In this document: positions 53,111 to 61,350 of the stretch, piece by piece | Position numbering within the stretch: position 1 is the first letter of the stretch | Layout of the letters: every line of letters starts with the position of its first letter | Assembly: GCF_023509525.1 (NCBI RefSeq) | Contig: NZ_JAKNCJ010000002.1 | Location: forward strand, 620,001-684,000 | DNA: 64,000 nt | Direction: 5' to 3' | Origin: Brachybacterium equifaecis | Lineage (GTDB): Bacteria; Actinomycetota; Actinomycetes; Actinomycetales; Dermabacteraceae | Made by a program: the position numbers and the translations under genes | The notes under the pieces: generated by a model | Told to the model about the DNA's origin: nothing | Seen by the model: the letters and a program-made list of their open reading frames with translations, nothing else | The model's database searches: none

Positions 53111-53959
53111 ATGACCGCACCCCTCGCCGTCCCCACGGACGTGCTCCTGCGCCTCTCCCACGCCTGCCTGGAGCATGTCGCGGGAGGCGCCGGAGTGCGG
53201 ATCCTGCACGTGAAGGGCGTTTCCCTGCACCCGGAGCTCTCCGCGGGCCGCGGCGCCTCGAGCGACTGCGACGTGCTCGTGGACCCCGCGGGCGTGAGCG
53301 CACTCGTGCAGGAGCTGCTCGACCAGGGCTGGGAGCAGCGCACCCACTTCGAGCAGGGCAGCGTGTTCGGCCATGCCGCGACCTTCTACAGCCCGGTATG
53401 GGGGACGGTGGATCTGCACCGCCACTTCCCGGGGCTGGAAGCGGATCCCGCGCGCACCTTCGAGGAGTTCTGGTCGCGCCGCGAGACCGTGGAGCTCGGC
53501 GGCTGGGACTGCGCCGTCCCCGACCTCGTCAGCCAGCGCCTGCTCCTGCTCGTGCACGCGGCGCGCGATGCGATGGGCCGACGCGACGGCGACCTCGCCT
53601 CCGCGTGGACCGCTCTCGACGACGCCGAGCGCGCCCAGCTGGACGCGCTGGCCGATCGCCTCGGGGCGCGCGTGCCGCTCGCGATCGTCACCGGCCGCCC
53701 CGAGCGCGCGCGCGGGCTCCACGGGAAGCACCTCTGGGAGGCCGTGCACCGCGACGCGAACCCCACGGAGGTGTGGCGAGCGCGGCTGCGCGATGCGCGC
53801 GGAGTGCGCGAGCGCGTGCGCGTGCTGCTCAGCGCCGCGCACGTCAACCGCGATCATCTGGAGATCCGCCTGGGCCACCCGCCGACCCCTGAGGAGCTGC
53901 GCCGGGAGTGGTGGGAGCGGTGGCCGCGGGGGCTGCGGCGGCTGGGGAGGCGCGGCTGA
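53111..53959 (+). CDS. Nucleotidyltransferase, PF14907 (NTP_transf_5) type
   Basis: 282 residues. ILHVKGVSLHPELSAGRGASSDCDVLVDP has the Lys-Gly and Asp-x-Asp of the polymerase-beta-like fold; GTVDLHRHFPGLEADP supplies the third Asp. In paeninodin-type lasso clusters such a protein (PadeN) acts after the HprK-like kinase to extend the phosphate with sugars. Here it stands divergent from manA and next to polysaccharide genes. Its 3' end overlaps the convergent VanZ gene by 116 bases. Confidence 0.82.
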   Translation: MTAPLAVPTDVLLRLSHACLEHVAGGAGVRILHVKGVSLHPELSAGRGASSDCDVLVDPAGVSALVQELLDQGWEQRTHFEQGSVFGHAATFYSPVWGTVDLHRHFPGLEADPARTFEEFWSRRETVELGGWDCAVPDLVSQRLLLLVHAARDAMGRRDGDLASAWTALDDAERAQLDALADRLGARVPLAIVTGRPERARGLHGKHLWEAVHRDANPTEVWRARLRDARGVRERVRVLLSAAHVNRDHLEIRLGHPPTPEELRREWWERWPRGLRRLGRRG

Positions 53960-54374
53960 GGTCGCGCGTTCGGAGCCGATGATGGACCCAGCGGCCTAGT
54001 AGCACCCCCAGCAGCGCCCCCAGAGTGTTGGCGAGGACGTCCCCAAAACTCGCGATCCTCAGACCACCGAGGCTCGACTGGTACACCTCCACCGCCGTGC
54101 TGAGCACAGCCGCGAGGAGCACCCACCACCAGGTCGGCACGAGGACGGCGAGCGCCGCGAACACGGGAATGAACAGGGCGACGTTCGCGAGGACGGCGAA
54201 CTGCTCCGGGGTGACCAGATGGCGGATCCCGAGTTCACTGGTCACAGTGTTCCAGATCCGCACGTTGAGGCGGTTCACCGCCCAGCCGTCGGCCGTCAGC
54301 AGGAGGACGGCAGCTCCAGCGGAACCGGCAAGCAGGATGAGCGCCGCGAGCATGCGGGCGGAGCGCAGGAACAT
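53844..54374 (-). CDS. VanZ-like family membrane protein
   Basis: 176 residues, four membrane segments. LANVALFIPVFAALAVLVPTWW and STAVEVYQ...FGDVLANTLGALLGVLLGRW match VanZ (PF04892). These proteins occur with surface polysaccharide and teicoplanin-resistance genes; their activity is unknown. The last 45 residues are low-complexity and coincide with the antisense overlap. Starts 4 bases after the sugar-transferase stop: same operon. Confidence 0.88.
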   Translation of the reverse strand: MFLRSARMLAALILLAGSAGAAVLLLTADGWAVNRLNVRIWNTVTSELGIRHLVTPEQFAVLANVALFIPVFAALAVLVPTWWWVLLAAVLSTAVEVYQSSLGGLRIASFGDVLANTLGALLGVLLGRWVHHRLRTRDLSRASPAAAAPAATAPTTPGAAPQGSAGGPGGSPDDRG

Positions 54375-54378
54375 GCGC

Positions 54379-55932
54379 TCAGTACGCTCCCCTCGAGGAG
54401 AGCACTGCGCGCACCGTGCGACCGAGGATCAGCACATCCTGCGTGAAGGACCAGTTGTCGACGTAGTAAAGATCCAGGCGCACGGTCTCATCCCAGGAGA
54501 GGTCGCTGCGGCCGGAGACCTGCCACAGCCCCGTGATGCCGGGACGGACGGCGAGTCTCCTGTGCACATCGCCGGCGTATGACGAGACCTCGCGTGGCAG
54601 CGCAGGGCGCGGGCCGACGAGGCTCATGTCGCCACGCAGCACGTTCCACAGCTGCGGCAGCTCGTCCAGCGAGAAGCGCCGCATGATCCGGCCGGGTTTC
54701 GTGATGCGGGGATCGTCCGCCATCTTGAACATGACGTCGTTGCCGCGGTCCTGCTCCTGCTCCTGGAGCCGCTGCAGGAGAGCCTCGGCGTCTGTCACCA
54801 TCGAGCGGAACTTCAGGAATTCGAAAGGCTCGCCATTGCGTCCCACTCGAACCTGCCGGAAGATCACGGGGCCCCCGTCGTCGAGCTTCACGATCACGGC
54901 GAGAAGGGCCATGAGAGGCGCGATAGCCAGGAGGATACTCGCGCTGGTGATGACGTCGAAAGCGCGTTTGCCGAGCTTGAGGGACTCCCGAGAACGTGGA
55001 AGGTCCATGTGGACCAGCGGCAGCCCGGCGACCGGCCGCATGCGGACGCGATCGCTGGAGATCTCGCTGAGACCGGGCACCACGATGACGCTGATCTCCT
55101 GGTCCTCGAGCTCCCATGCCATGCGGCGGAACTGCTCGGCGCTCGCTGCGGACCCTGCGGTGAACAGGACCACCGAAGGACGGATCCGGCGCACGACGTC
55201 GATCAGATCGCTCTCGGTGCCCAGCACGGGGATCTCGGAGTCGAGGGGCCCCGGATGCGCCTGGACGGGCACCACCGCGCCCACGACGTCGTAGCCGAGC
55301 CAGCTCTCGCGATGAAGGGTCCGGGCGATTCCCTCGACGTGGACTGGAGCTCCGACCGCCAGCACATCCTGGCGGAAGTGGCCCCGCCGGCGCAGCAGGT
55401 TGACGATGCGGCGCGCGGTCACCCGATTGAGCAGGAGCAGGAGGGGCCCGACCACGAACAGGACGACGAAGAAGGAGCGCGAGAGATCGGTGCCTGCCAG
55501 GTACAGGAACGCGCCGACGATTCCCGCCGCAGCGAGCGAGGCGTGGAGAAGATTGCGATACAGCTCTGGTCCTGTGCGGATGAGGCCCGTGCTGTAGCCG
55601 CCGAAGAGCTGGATCGCCAGGAGCCAGCCGAGAGCGATGATCAGCCCGCTGTCCAGCACGTTCGCCGAGAGATCGTTCGCTCGCCCGAACCCGGGGAGCG
55701 CCTGGCGCAGGGAGTATGCGAACGCGGTGGCGAGGGCCAGCATGAGGACGTCTGCGACCAGGAGGCTGATCTGCAGGGCCCAGCGACCGCGCCGAAGGCG
55801 CGCATGGCGCGCCGGCTCCCCCAGCTCGAGTCCCGCGGAGGCCTCGCCTGAGAACCCGGAGCTGCTCGCAGCGACCGGGCCGACGCGCTGCGCAGGCTGG
55901 ACATTCACAGGTGCGCTCTCCCGTTGCGTCAT
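54379..55932 (-). CDS. Polyprenyl-phosphate sugar-1-phosphate transferase, starts polysaccharide assembly
   Basis: 517 residues. N-terminal four or five membrane segments and a Rossmann-like central domain (PVHVEGIARTLH, VPVQAHPGPLDSEIPVLG). From about residue 320 the catalytic bacterial sugar transferase domain: KRAFDVITSASILLAIAPLMALLAVIVKL, FRQVRVGRNGEPFEFLKFRSM, RFSLDELPQLWNVLRGDMSLVGPRPALPREV, RPGITGLWQVSGRS. It links the first sugar phosphate to undecaprenyl phosphate at the inner face. Strong GGGGAGG site; promoter at 56103-56131. Whether the sugar is glucose, galactose or another cannot be told. Confidence 0.94.
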   Translation of the reverse strand: MTQRESAPVNVQPAQRVGPVAASSSGFSGEASAGLELGEPARHARLRRGRWALQISLLVADVLMLALATAFAYSLRQALPGFGRANDLSANVLDSGLIIALGWLLAIQLFGGYSTGLIRTGPELYRNLLHASLAAAGIVGAFLYLAGTDLSRSFFVVLFVVGPLLLLLNRVTARRIVNLLRRRGHFRQDVLAVGAPVHVEGIARTLHRESWLGYDVVGAVVPVQAHPGPLDSEIPVLGTESDLIDVVRRIRPSVVLFTAGSAASAEQFRRMAWELEDQEISVIVVPGLSEISSDRVRMRPVAGLPLVHMDLPRSRESLKLGKRAFDVITSASILLAIAPLMALLAVIVKLDDGGPVIFRQVRVGRNGEPFEFLKFRSMVTDAEALLQRLQEQEQDRGNDVMFKMADDPRITKPGRIMRRFSLDELPQLWNVLRGDMSLVGPRPALPREVSSYAGDVHRRLAVRPGITGLWQVSGRSDLSWDETVRLDLYYVDNWSFTQDVLILGRTVRAVLSSRGAY

Positions 55933-56102
55933 GCGACCCCTCCCCTCACTCGTGAGCTCCTGCTGACCCGCCTCGGGCCCAGCGACTTCTCGACGCGACT
56001 CCCTGAGGCGACGGCCGGAGGAAGCGGCTCGGGAATCCGCCCGCGCCCGGCAAGAAATCGACTCGCGCCGCTTCCGGGCACACGTCTTCCGGACGCGCTT
56101 CG

Positions 56103-56131
56103 AGACTACTGAGCCCGGGTTAAAGGGACAA
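56103..56131 (-). promoter_or_regulatory. Strong sigma-70-type promoter of the polysaccharide operon
   Basis: TTGTCC (56126-56131), a 17-base spacer and TAGTCT (56103-56108) on the minus strand. Best-matching promoter seen in the window. Confidence 0.65.
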
Positions 56132-56241
56132 CGCGGTTCATCTCCGGGTGCGGGGTGACACGTTACTCCGGAGCTATGAGGCCTCTGCCTCCCTTTGGGG
56201 GACCTGGACCGCACAGCTCTGCGCCACCCGCGGCTCGCCGA

Positions 56242-56247
56242 TAGTCT
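56242..56247 (+). promoter_or_regulatory. -10 box of a leaderless GT25 gene
   Basis: TAGTCT ends 6 bases before the ATG at 56254; no Shine-Dalgarno. Confidence 0.55.
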
Positions 56248-56253
56248 CGTCGC

Positions 56254-57132
56254 ATGAGCGCAGCGCACCCCCATCATCGAGTGGCCGACGAAGTCGTGAT
56301 CGCACTTGCCGGGTCGCCGCGGCTCCACCAGTTCTTCGCGAATCCCCAGACGCAGGGCTTCCGTGTGCACGAGGCTCTCGACGGGCGAAAGGGTGGGGGA
56401 GACGATCTGTTCGATCGCGAGGCCTTCGCCCAGCGCTACGGCCGCCCTCCAGCCGGGGGCGAAGTGGGTGCCGCGATCAGCCACATGCGGGTTCTTCGCG
56501 AGTTCGCGGAGGCGCCGGGACCGGACGACGATGTCCTCGTCGTCGCCGAGGACGACACGCTCCCCACCCCCGACTATCCCGGGGTGGTCCAGGCCATCCT
56601 GGACCGGGGGGACGAACTCGGCTTCGTCGTGCTGCGCGACGGCACGGGCCCAGCGACCGCGCGGAACCTCTGGTCCATGTCGGAGAGCCAGCATCAGCTC
56701 TCATGGCTTTCGACCCGGATCACCGGCCCCGCGACCGGGCGGCGCTACCGCGTGGGCCATATCGACGGATTCCTGGTCGGGGCTTGCCTCTACCTCGTCT
56801 CGCGCCAGGCAGCGCGCGCGTACATCACCCATGTCGACACGGCAGGGCGGATGAGCTGGTTCGCCGACGACTACCACGAGCTCGCCATCGTCTCCGGGAC
56901 GGACCTGCGCGCAGTGCGCCCCACGCTCGCCGTCACGGGCGACAGCCCCTCGATGATCGGATACGAGGAGCGCCCGGAGAGCCAGATCGCACCGCCCACG
57001 GACGTACCGCTGCCGAGCACGCGCATCGGCAAGCTTCGAGCCTGGCTTGCCCCCGGGCGCCGACTGCGACATGTCTCAATGCAACTCCGTGCCACCGCAG
57101 CAGACCTATGTAGCTGCCTAGCCACCCCCTGA
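56254..57132 (+). CDS. Family 25 glycosyltransferase (LPS/collagen galactosyltransferase type)
   Basis: 292 residues. GGEVGAAISHMRVLREF and VVAEDDTLP (Asp-Asp near residues 100-101) are the GT25 signature; VGACLYLVSRQAARAYI and SWFADDYHE follow, as in LpsA/Lgt enzymes. Cytosolic, adds a sugar to a surface glycan. Only gene on the plus strand in the main polysaccharide block, divergent from the initiating transferase. Converges on the ABC exporter with 161 bases between, where I see no clear terminator. Confidence 0.85.
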   Translation: MSAAHPHHRVADEVVIALAGSPRLHQFFANPQTQGFRVHEALDGRKGGGDDLFDREAFAQRYGRPPAGGEVGAAISHMRVLREFAEAPGPDDDVLVVAEDDTLPTPDYPGVVQAILDRGDELGFVVLRDGTGPATARNLWSMSESQHQLSWLSTRITGPATGRRYRVGHIDGFLVGACLYLVSRQAARAYITHVDTAGRMSWFADDYHELAIVSGTDLRAVRPTLAVTGDSPSMIGYEERPESQIAPPTDVPLPSTRIGKLRAWLAPGRRLRHVSMQLRATAADLCSCLATP

Positions 57133-57293
57133 GCTGATCCGTGGCAGGTGGAGGCTTGCCTTCGGCAGTCGGGGCTCGCGCGCGGCGCCCCCTCTGCAAT
57201 CATGCAAGTACTGCAAGAATGGCATGCCCTTGCCTCTGGTACCGGCCTACCGGAAGCCAAGCGTCTGTTCGACATGCCCGCCGCCATCCTCGG

Positions 57294-59138
57294 TCACGTC
57301 AGCGATCCGAGCTCCACGAGGCGGGCGAACTCCGGGTCCGTCGTCCGCAGCTCCTGCATGGTGCCTCGGGAGCGGAGCCTGCCGCGGGAGAAGTAGAGGA
57401 TCTCGTCCGCGTTCTTGACCGTGGAGAGGCGGTGCGCGATGACGATCACCGTGATCTCCCCGTGCAGCGCCTCGATCGTCGCCGTGATCTCGTGCTCGGT
57501 CTCGTTGTCGAGTGCACTGGTCGCCTCGTCGAGGATCAGCACCTGCGGATCCGCGTAGAGCGCCCGGGCGATGCCCACGCGCTGGGTCTGGCCTCCCGAG
57601 AGGCGAGCCCCGGAATCCCCGATCACCGTGTCGAGGCCCTGCGGGAGCGACTCCACCAGCTCCTCCAGCCGCGCGCGGCGGACGACATCGCGCAGGTGCG
57701 CCTCATCGACCTGCTCGACCGGATCCCCGAACGTGATCAGATCCCGCAGGGTCGCCTCCCAGACGTAGACCTTCTGGGAGACCATGCCGATCCCGCTGCG
57801 CCAGGACCGGGGGAACTCGGCGATGTCCCGGCCGTCGACGGTGATCGAGCCGGTGGTGGACTCCAGGAGCCCTGCGAGGATGTCGGCGAACGTGGTCTTT
57901 CCGGCACCGGAGGCCCCCACCAGAGCCACAGTGCTGCCGGCTGGGATCGTCACGGACACGTCGCTCAGGACGTCCTGGTCGCCATCCGGATAGCGGAACC
58001 CCATGTCGCGGACAACGATGTCCGCCCGCGGCAGCTCGACCACGACCTCTTCGAAGCCGCGGCTCTCCGCCTCCTCCGCCTCGAGGCGCAGCGCCTCCGC
58101 GGCCACGAGCTTCAGCTGCGGGCGGCCAGCACGGATGCCGTTGAACGTCGCCACCAGCATGTTGAGCGAGGGGACGATCCGGATGCTCGCGGCCGCGAAG
58201 ACCGCCAGCAGCCCGAACGCCACAGACTCGGAGCGAGTGGCGAAGAGCAGCAGAGCGACCACGAGGATTCCGAAGATCATCACGATCTCCAGCAGGTACT
58301 TCGGCAGCTCGCCGAGGATGCCCTGGATGCGCGACTGCCGAGCGGAATCGGTGCGGTTCTGCGCGTAGGAGTCAGCGAAGAGATCCTCCTTGCCGAACAC
58401 GCGCGATTCGCGGAAGCCCTCGATCGCAGGGTTCACCGAACGCCAGGCATCGACCTCGATGTCGAGGTTGCGCAGGGCGGCCCGGATCGCCCAGGGCTTC
58501 AGCACTCGAGCGATCAGCAGCGCGGCCCCGCCGAAGATCACCACTGCGGCGAGAGAGGCGAGAGGCGACAGGATCAGGATGGTCAGGAACAGCAGGACTG
58601 TCGTCATCCCGCTCACGACGACGGTCACGTACCCGAGCAGCACCGCATTCAGCGCGGTGGGCACTGCAGAGGTCACGGCCTGGAGGATCGTCGCCTTGGA
58701 ACGGCGGCGATGGGAGGCGTAGGGAGCCGAGATGTACCGCCGCAGCAGACCGGCCTGCACCGAGGTGGAGGCGCGCGCGGTCATCCCCAGGCTGAACCAC
58801 CGGATCACGATCATGCCGATGTTCTTGGTCACGAAGCTCAGCCCCACGAAGAGAGCGAGCGCCAGCAGGATCATCTTGCGATCGGAGGTGCCGATCACGG
58901 GGATCACGTAGGAGCGCACGACGGGCGGGATCTCCCCGCCGCCGGTCAGCATCTGGGTGAGCGGCAGCATCGTCGCGACCGCGACCATGTCCAGGCCGGC
59001 GGCGATCACCGAGGCGAGAACCAGGAGGATGATGCGCCACCGCATGCGCCACGGGATGAGACGGAAGACGACGCGGAGATTCGCGATATCGGTCTGCAGC
59101 CCGTCCTTCTGCTGCTCGATGTCGGCGATCTGTGCCAT
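57294..59138 (-). CDS. ABC exporter, fused membrane and ATPase domains
   Basis: 614 residues. Short N-terminal helix, six membrane segments (about 35-330), then the ATPase: Walker A GASGAGKTT (about 406-414), signature LSGGQ (about 511), Walker B VLILDEATSALD, and the switch His in VIAHRLSTV. MsbA/PglK-like half transporter, works as a dimer. In this setting it could flip lipid-linked oligosaccharide, since no Wzx flippase is visible. GGGGGAG before the ATG. Confidence 0.9.
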   Translation of the reverse strand: MAQIADIEQQKDGLQTDIANLRVVFRLIPWRMRWRIILLVLASVIAAGLDMVAVATMLPLTQMLTGGGEIPPVVRSYVIPVIGTSDRKMILLALALFVGLSFVTKNIGMIVIRWFSLGMTARASTSVQAGLLRRYISAPYASHRRRSKATILQAVTSAVPTALNAVLLGYVTVVVSGMTTVLLFLTILILSPLASLAAVVIFGGAALLIARVLKPWAIRAALRNLDIEVDAWRSVNPAIEGFRESRVFGKEDLFADSYAQNRTDSARQSRIQGILGELPKYLLEIVMIFGILVVALLLFATRSESVAFGLLAVFAAASIRIVPSLNMLVATFNGIRAGRPQLKLVAAEALRLEAEEAESRGFEEVVVELPRADIVVRDMGFRYPDGDQDVLSDVSVTIPAGSTVALVGASGAGKTTFADILAGLLESTTGSITVDGRDIAEFPRSWRSGIGMVSQKVYVWEATLRDLITFGDPVEQVDEAHLRDVVRRARLEELVESLPQGLDTVIGDSGARLSGGQTQRVGIARALYADPQVLILDEATSALDNETEHEITATIEALHGEITVIVIAHRLSTVKNADEILYFSRGRLRSRGTMQELRTTDPEFARLVELGSLT

Positions 59139-59232
59139 CAGCGCTCCCCCTTCTTCCTGTGCCCGGGCGAGCACTGCCAGCACGCCCAGAGTGCCCGGTG
59201 CGCCGCACTTGCGCCAACATCCGGGGATCGTT

Positions 59233-61338
59233 TCAGCGCAACGTCACGCTCGCCGCTGCCGCGCGCAGCTCCTGGATGAACCGGTCCTCGGAGAACGCTC
59301 GCGCATGGTCGCGGATGGCCATGGGATCCAGCGCTGCACGCTCTGCGCGCTCCACCGCTGCACGGATCTGCTCGGGCCGCGCCTGGTCGAAGAACAGTCC
59401 GTTCACCCCCTCGATCACCGTGTCCAGGTAGCCTCCCGCGCGCAGGGCCAGCGTGGGAACCCCGTGAGCTCCTGCTTCCAGCGGAGTGAGTCCGAAGTCC
59501 TCGTGGCTGGCGGCGATCAGGGCTGCTGCGCGCGCGTAGGCCCAGCGCATCTGGGCATCGCTGAGCCCTTCGACCAGGCGCACGTTGGAGGGGGCAAGAG
59601 CGCGCAGGCGCTCGCCCTCGGGCCCCTTCCCGATCACCAGCAGGCGCCGCTCCGGCATGCGGCGGAACGCCTCGATCACCGCATCGACGTGCTTGTAGGG
59701 CTGCAGTCGCGAGACCACGAGATAGTGGCCGCCCTCCGCCCCTCCCGGGCCGGTCCACTCCGCGAGGGCCCCGATCTGCTCCTGGGGCCCCTCGGCCACG
59801 TCGGGGCTGAACGGAGGGAACAGGGCGGGCGCATCGATCCCGTAGACGCGGGCGATGCGCTCGCGCACGACGCTGGAGTTCGCGAGGTAGAGGTCGGCGC
59901 GGGCGGCAGCCCGCTGGTCCAAGCGCCTCAGCAGCGGACCGAGGGCGGTGAGAGCGACCCGCTTGGCATCCAGGCGCCCCGCATCCCCCAAGTAGTCCTC
60001 CGGAAGGTAGAGCCACCTGGCGGGCGAATGGCAGTACACGATCTTCTTCCCTCGGGCGGGGAAGGCATGCGCCCAGCCCGAAGAGCTCGCGATCACGACA
60101 TCGGCGTCGATCCGCATGCGCGAGGCGAAGGGGGCGAGAAGCGGCAGCCCCAGGCGGGGATCCCGGCGGAGCACTCCGACCCGGTTGAGCGCACTGCAGC
60201 GGATGCGGACATCGCGGTACTCCGGGTACGTCTGCTCAGGCTCGTAGAACAGCGTGTGGACCTCGGCCTCCGGGAAGGCTCGGCAGATCGAGAGGACCAG
60301 GCGCTCCGCCCCGCCGCGCTGCGTGAGGTAGTCGTGGGCGATGGCGATGCGCGGCCCCGTGCGGGGACCCGGCGCGGGGGCGTCCGACAGTCCGGGCCTG
60401 GAGCCGGCCCCCGCACGGGCACCCGCGAGGCCCGCACCCTCCACGCTCAGCGCCACCAGCTTCTCCGCCGCGCGGCGCGGCATCCGCCCGATCACGCGAT
60501 CGATGGCCCTGCCCGTCCGCTCCACGGCAGCCCCGCTGCGATGGGTGCGGGCGTAGAGGTCCACCGCGCGGCCCCAGAGCCCCTCCCCCGGGACCGGCTG
60601 CTGGAGGGGCGCCTCGGGGTGCAGACGGTGGAAGGTGTCGCGCGCGGCTCCGGAGTCGAAGGCCTTGAGGGCGCGAGCTCCCGCGGTGCGGGCGGGGCCG
60701 TGGTGCTCGGCGTCGGCCGCGGGCACGCGCAGCAGCGGGATCCCCGCTGCGTGCAGGCGGTAGCCGAAATCGACGTCCTCCCAGCCGTAGGCGCGGTAGG
60801 CGGGATCGTACGGGCCGATCTCCTCCCAGGTGGCCCGGTCGATCGAGCAGTTCGCAGCCCAGTGGCGCCAGCGCTCCGGGGCGGGACGGGTGGAGGCGTG
60901 CGAGAACGACCGCTCTGCGGCGGCGGCCCCATAGGCGTGCGCGAACGGCGAGTCCTCGTGGACGTCCCGGGTGAGACCGGCGACCGCGACCGGCTCCGCG
61001 CGGTCCCGGTGCGCGGCGACGTGCGCGGAGACGAAACCCGGGGGCACGACGAGATCGTCGTCGCAGCGGATCAGGATCGCTCCTCGGGCCGCGGAGAATC
61101 CGGCATTGAGCGCGCCGACGCGTCCGCGATTCTCAGGGAGCAGGAGCGAGCGCACATCGAACCGGGACTCCGCTTCGACCAGCGCGACGGAGCCGTCGTC
61201 GAAGCCGTCGACCACCACGATCACCTCGAAAGGCGGGGTGCTCTCCTCCTGGCGGGCCAGGGACTCCAGCAGGGCGGGCAGGCGGGCAGCCCCCCGATAC
61301 GAGGGGACGATGATCGAGGCGAGAGGTGCGGGAAACAC
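59233..61338 (-). CDS. Second two-domain glycosyltransferase (GT2 fused to GT4)
   Basis: 701 residues. Residues 1-300: GT2 domain with SIIVPSYRGAARLPALLESL, ENRGRVGALNAGFSAARG, LIRCDDDLVVPPGF (DxD) and YGWEDVDFGYRLH. Residues about 345-701: GT4 domain with IAIAHDYLTQRGGAERLVL, YCHSPARWLYLPEDYL, YLVVSRLQPYKHVDAVIEAF and the Ex7E site ASHEDFGLTPLEAGAHG. Same domain order as the protein at 42559-44643. GTG start with AAGGAG. Twelve bases after the GT4 gene; same operon. Confidence 0.88.
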   Translation of the reverse strand: MFPAPLASIIVPSYRGAARLPALLESLARQEESTPPFEVIVVVDGFDDGSVALVEAESRFDVRSLLLPENRGRVGALNAGFSAARGAILIRCDDDLVVPPGFVSAHVAAHRDRAEPVAVAGLTRDVHEDSPFAHAYGAAAAERSFSHASTRPAPERWRHWAANCSIDRATWEEIGPYDPAYRAYGWEDVDFGYRLHAAGIPLLRVPAADAEHHGPARTAGARALKAFDSGAARDTFHRLHPEAPLQQPVPGEGLWGRAVDLYARTHRSGAAVERTGRAIDRVIGRMPRRAAEKLVALSVEGAGLAGARAGAGSRPGLSDAPAPGPRTGPRIAIAHDYLTQRGGAERLVLSICRAFPEAEVHTLFYEPEQTYPEYRDVRIRCSALNRVGVLRRDPRLGLPLLAPFASRMRIDADVVIASSSGWAHAFPARGKKIVYCHSPARWLYLPEDYLGDAGRLDAKRVALTALGPLLRRLDQRAAARADLYLANSSVVRERIARVYGIDAPALFPPFSPDVAEGPQEQIGALAEWTGPGGAEGGHYLVVSRLQPYKHVDAVIEAFRRMPERRLLVIGKGPEGERLRALAPSNVRLVEGLSDAQMRWAYARAAALIAASHEDFGLTPLEAGAHGVPTLALRAGGYLDTVIEGVNGLFFDQARPEQIRAAVERAERAALDPMAIRDHARAFSEDRFIQELRAAAASVTLR

Positions 61339-61350
61339 AGTGGCTCCTTG

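Larger units (their letters stand above)
55933..56253. other. 321-base divergent regulatory gap
   Basis: No gene recognised. Holds the minus-strand promoter at 56103-56131, a predicted leader of about 160 bases for the sugar-transferase operon, and the plus-strand -10 box of the GT25 gene. The long leader has GC-rich hairpins (for example around 56040-56095) but no riboswitch that I recognise. Confidence 0.6.

Noticed and set aside
48384-53959. Complete lasso peptide or other RiPP cluster
   Set aside because: No precursor peptide, B2-type protease or Asn-synthetase-like cyclase is encoded in the window.
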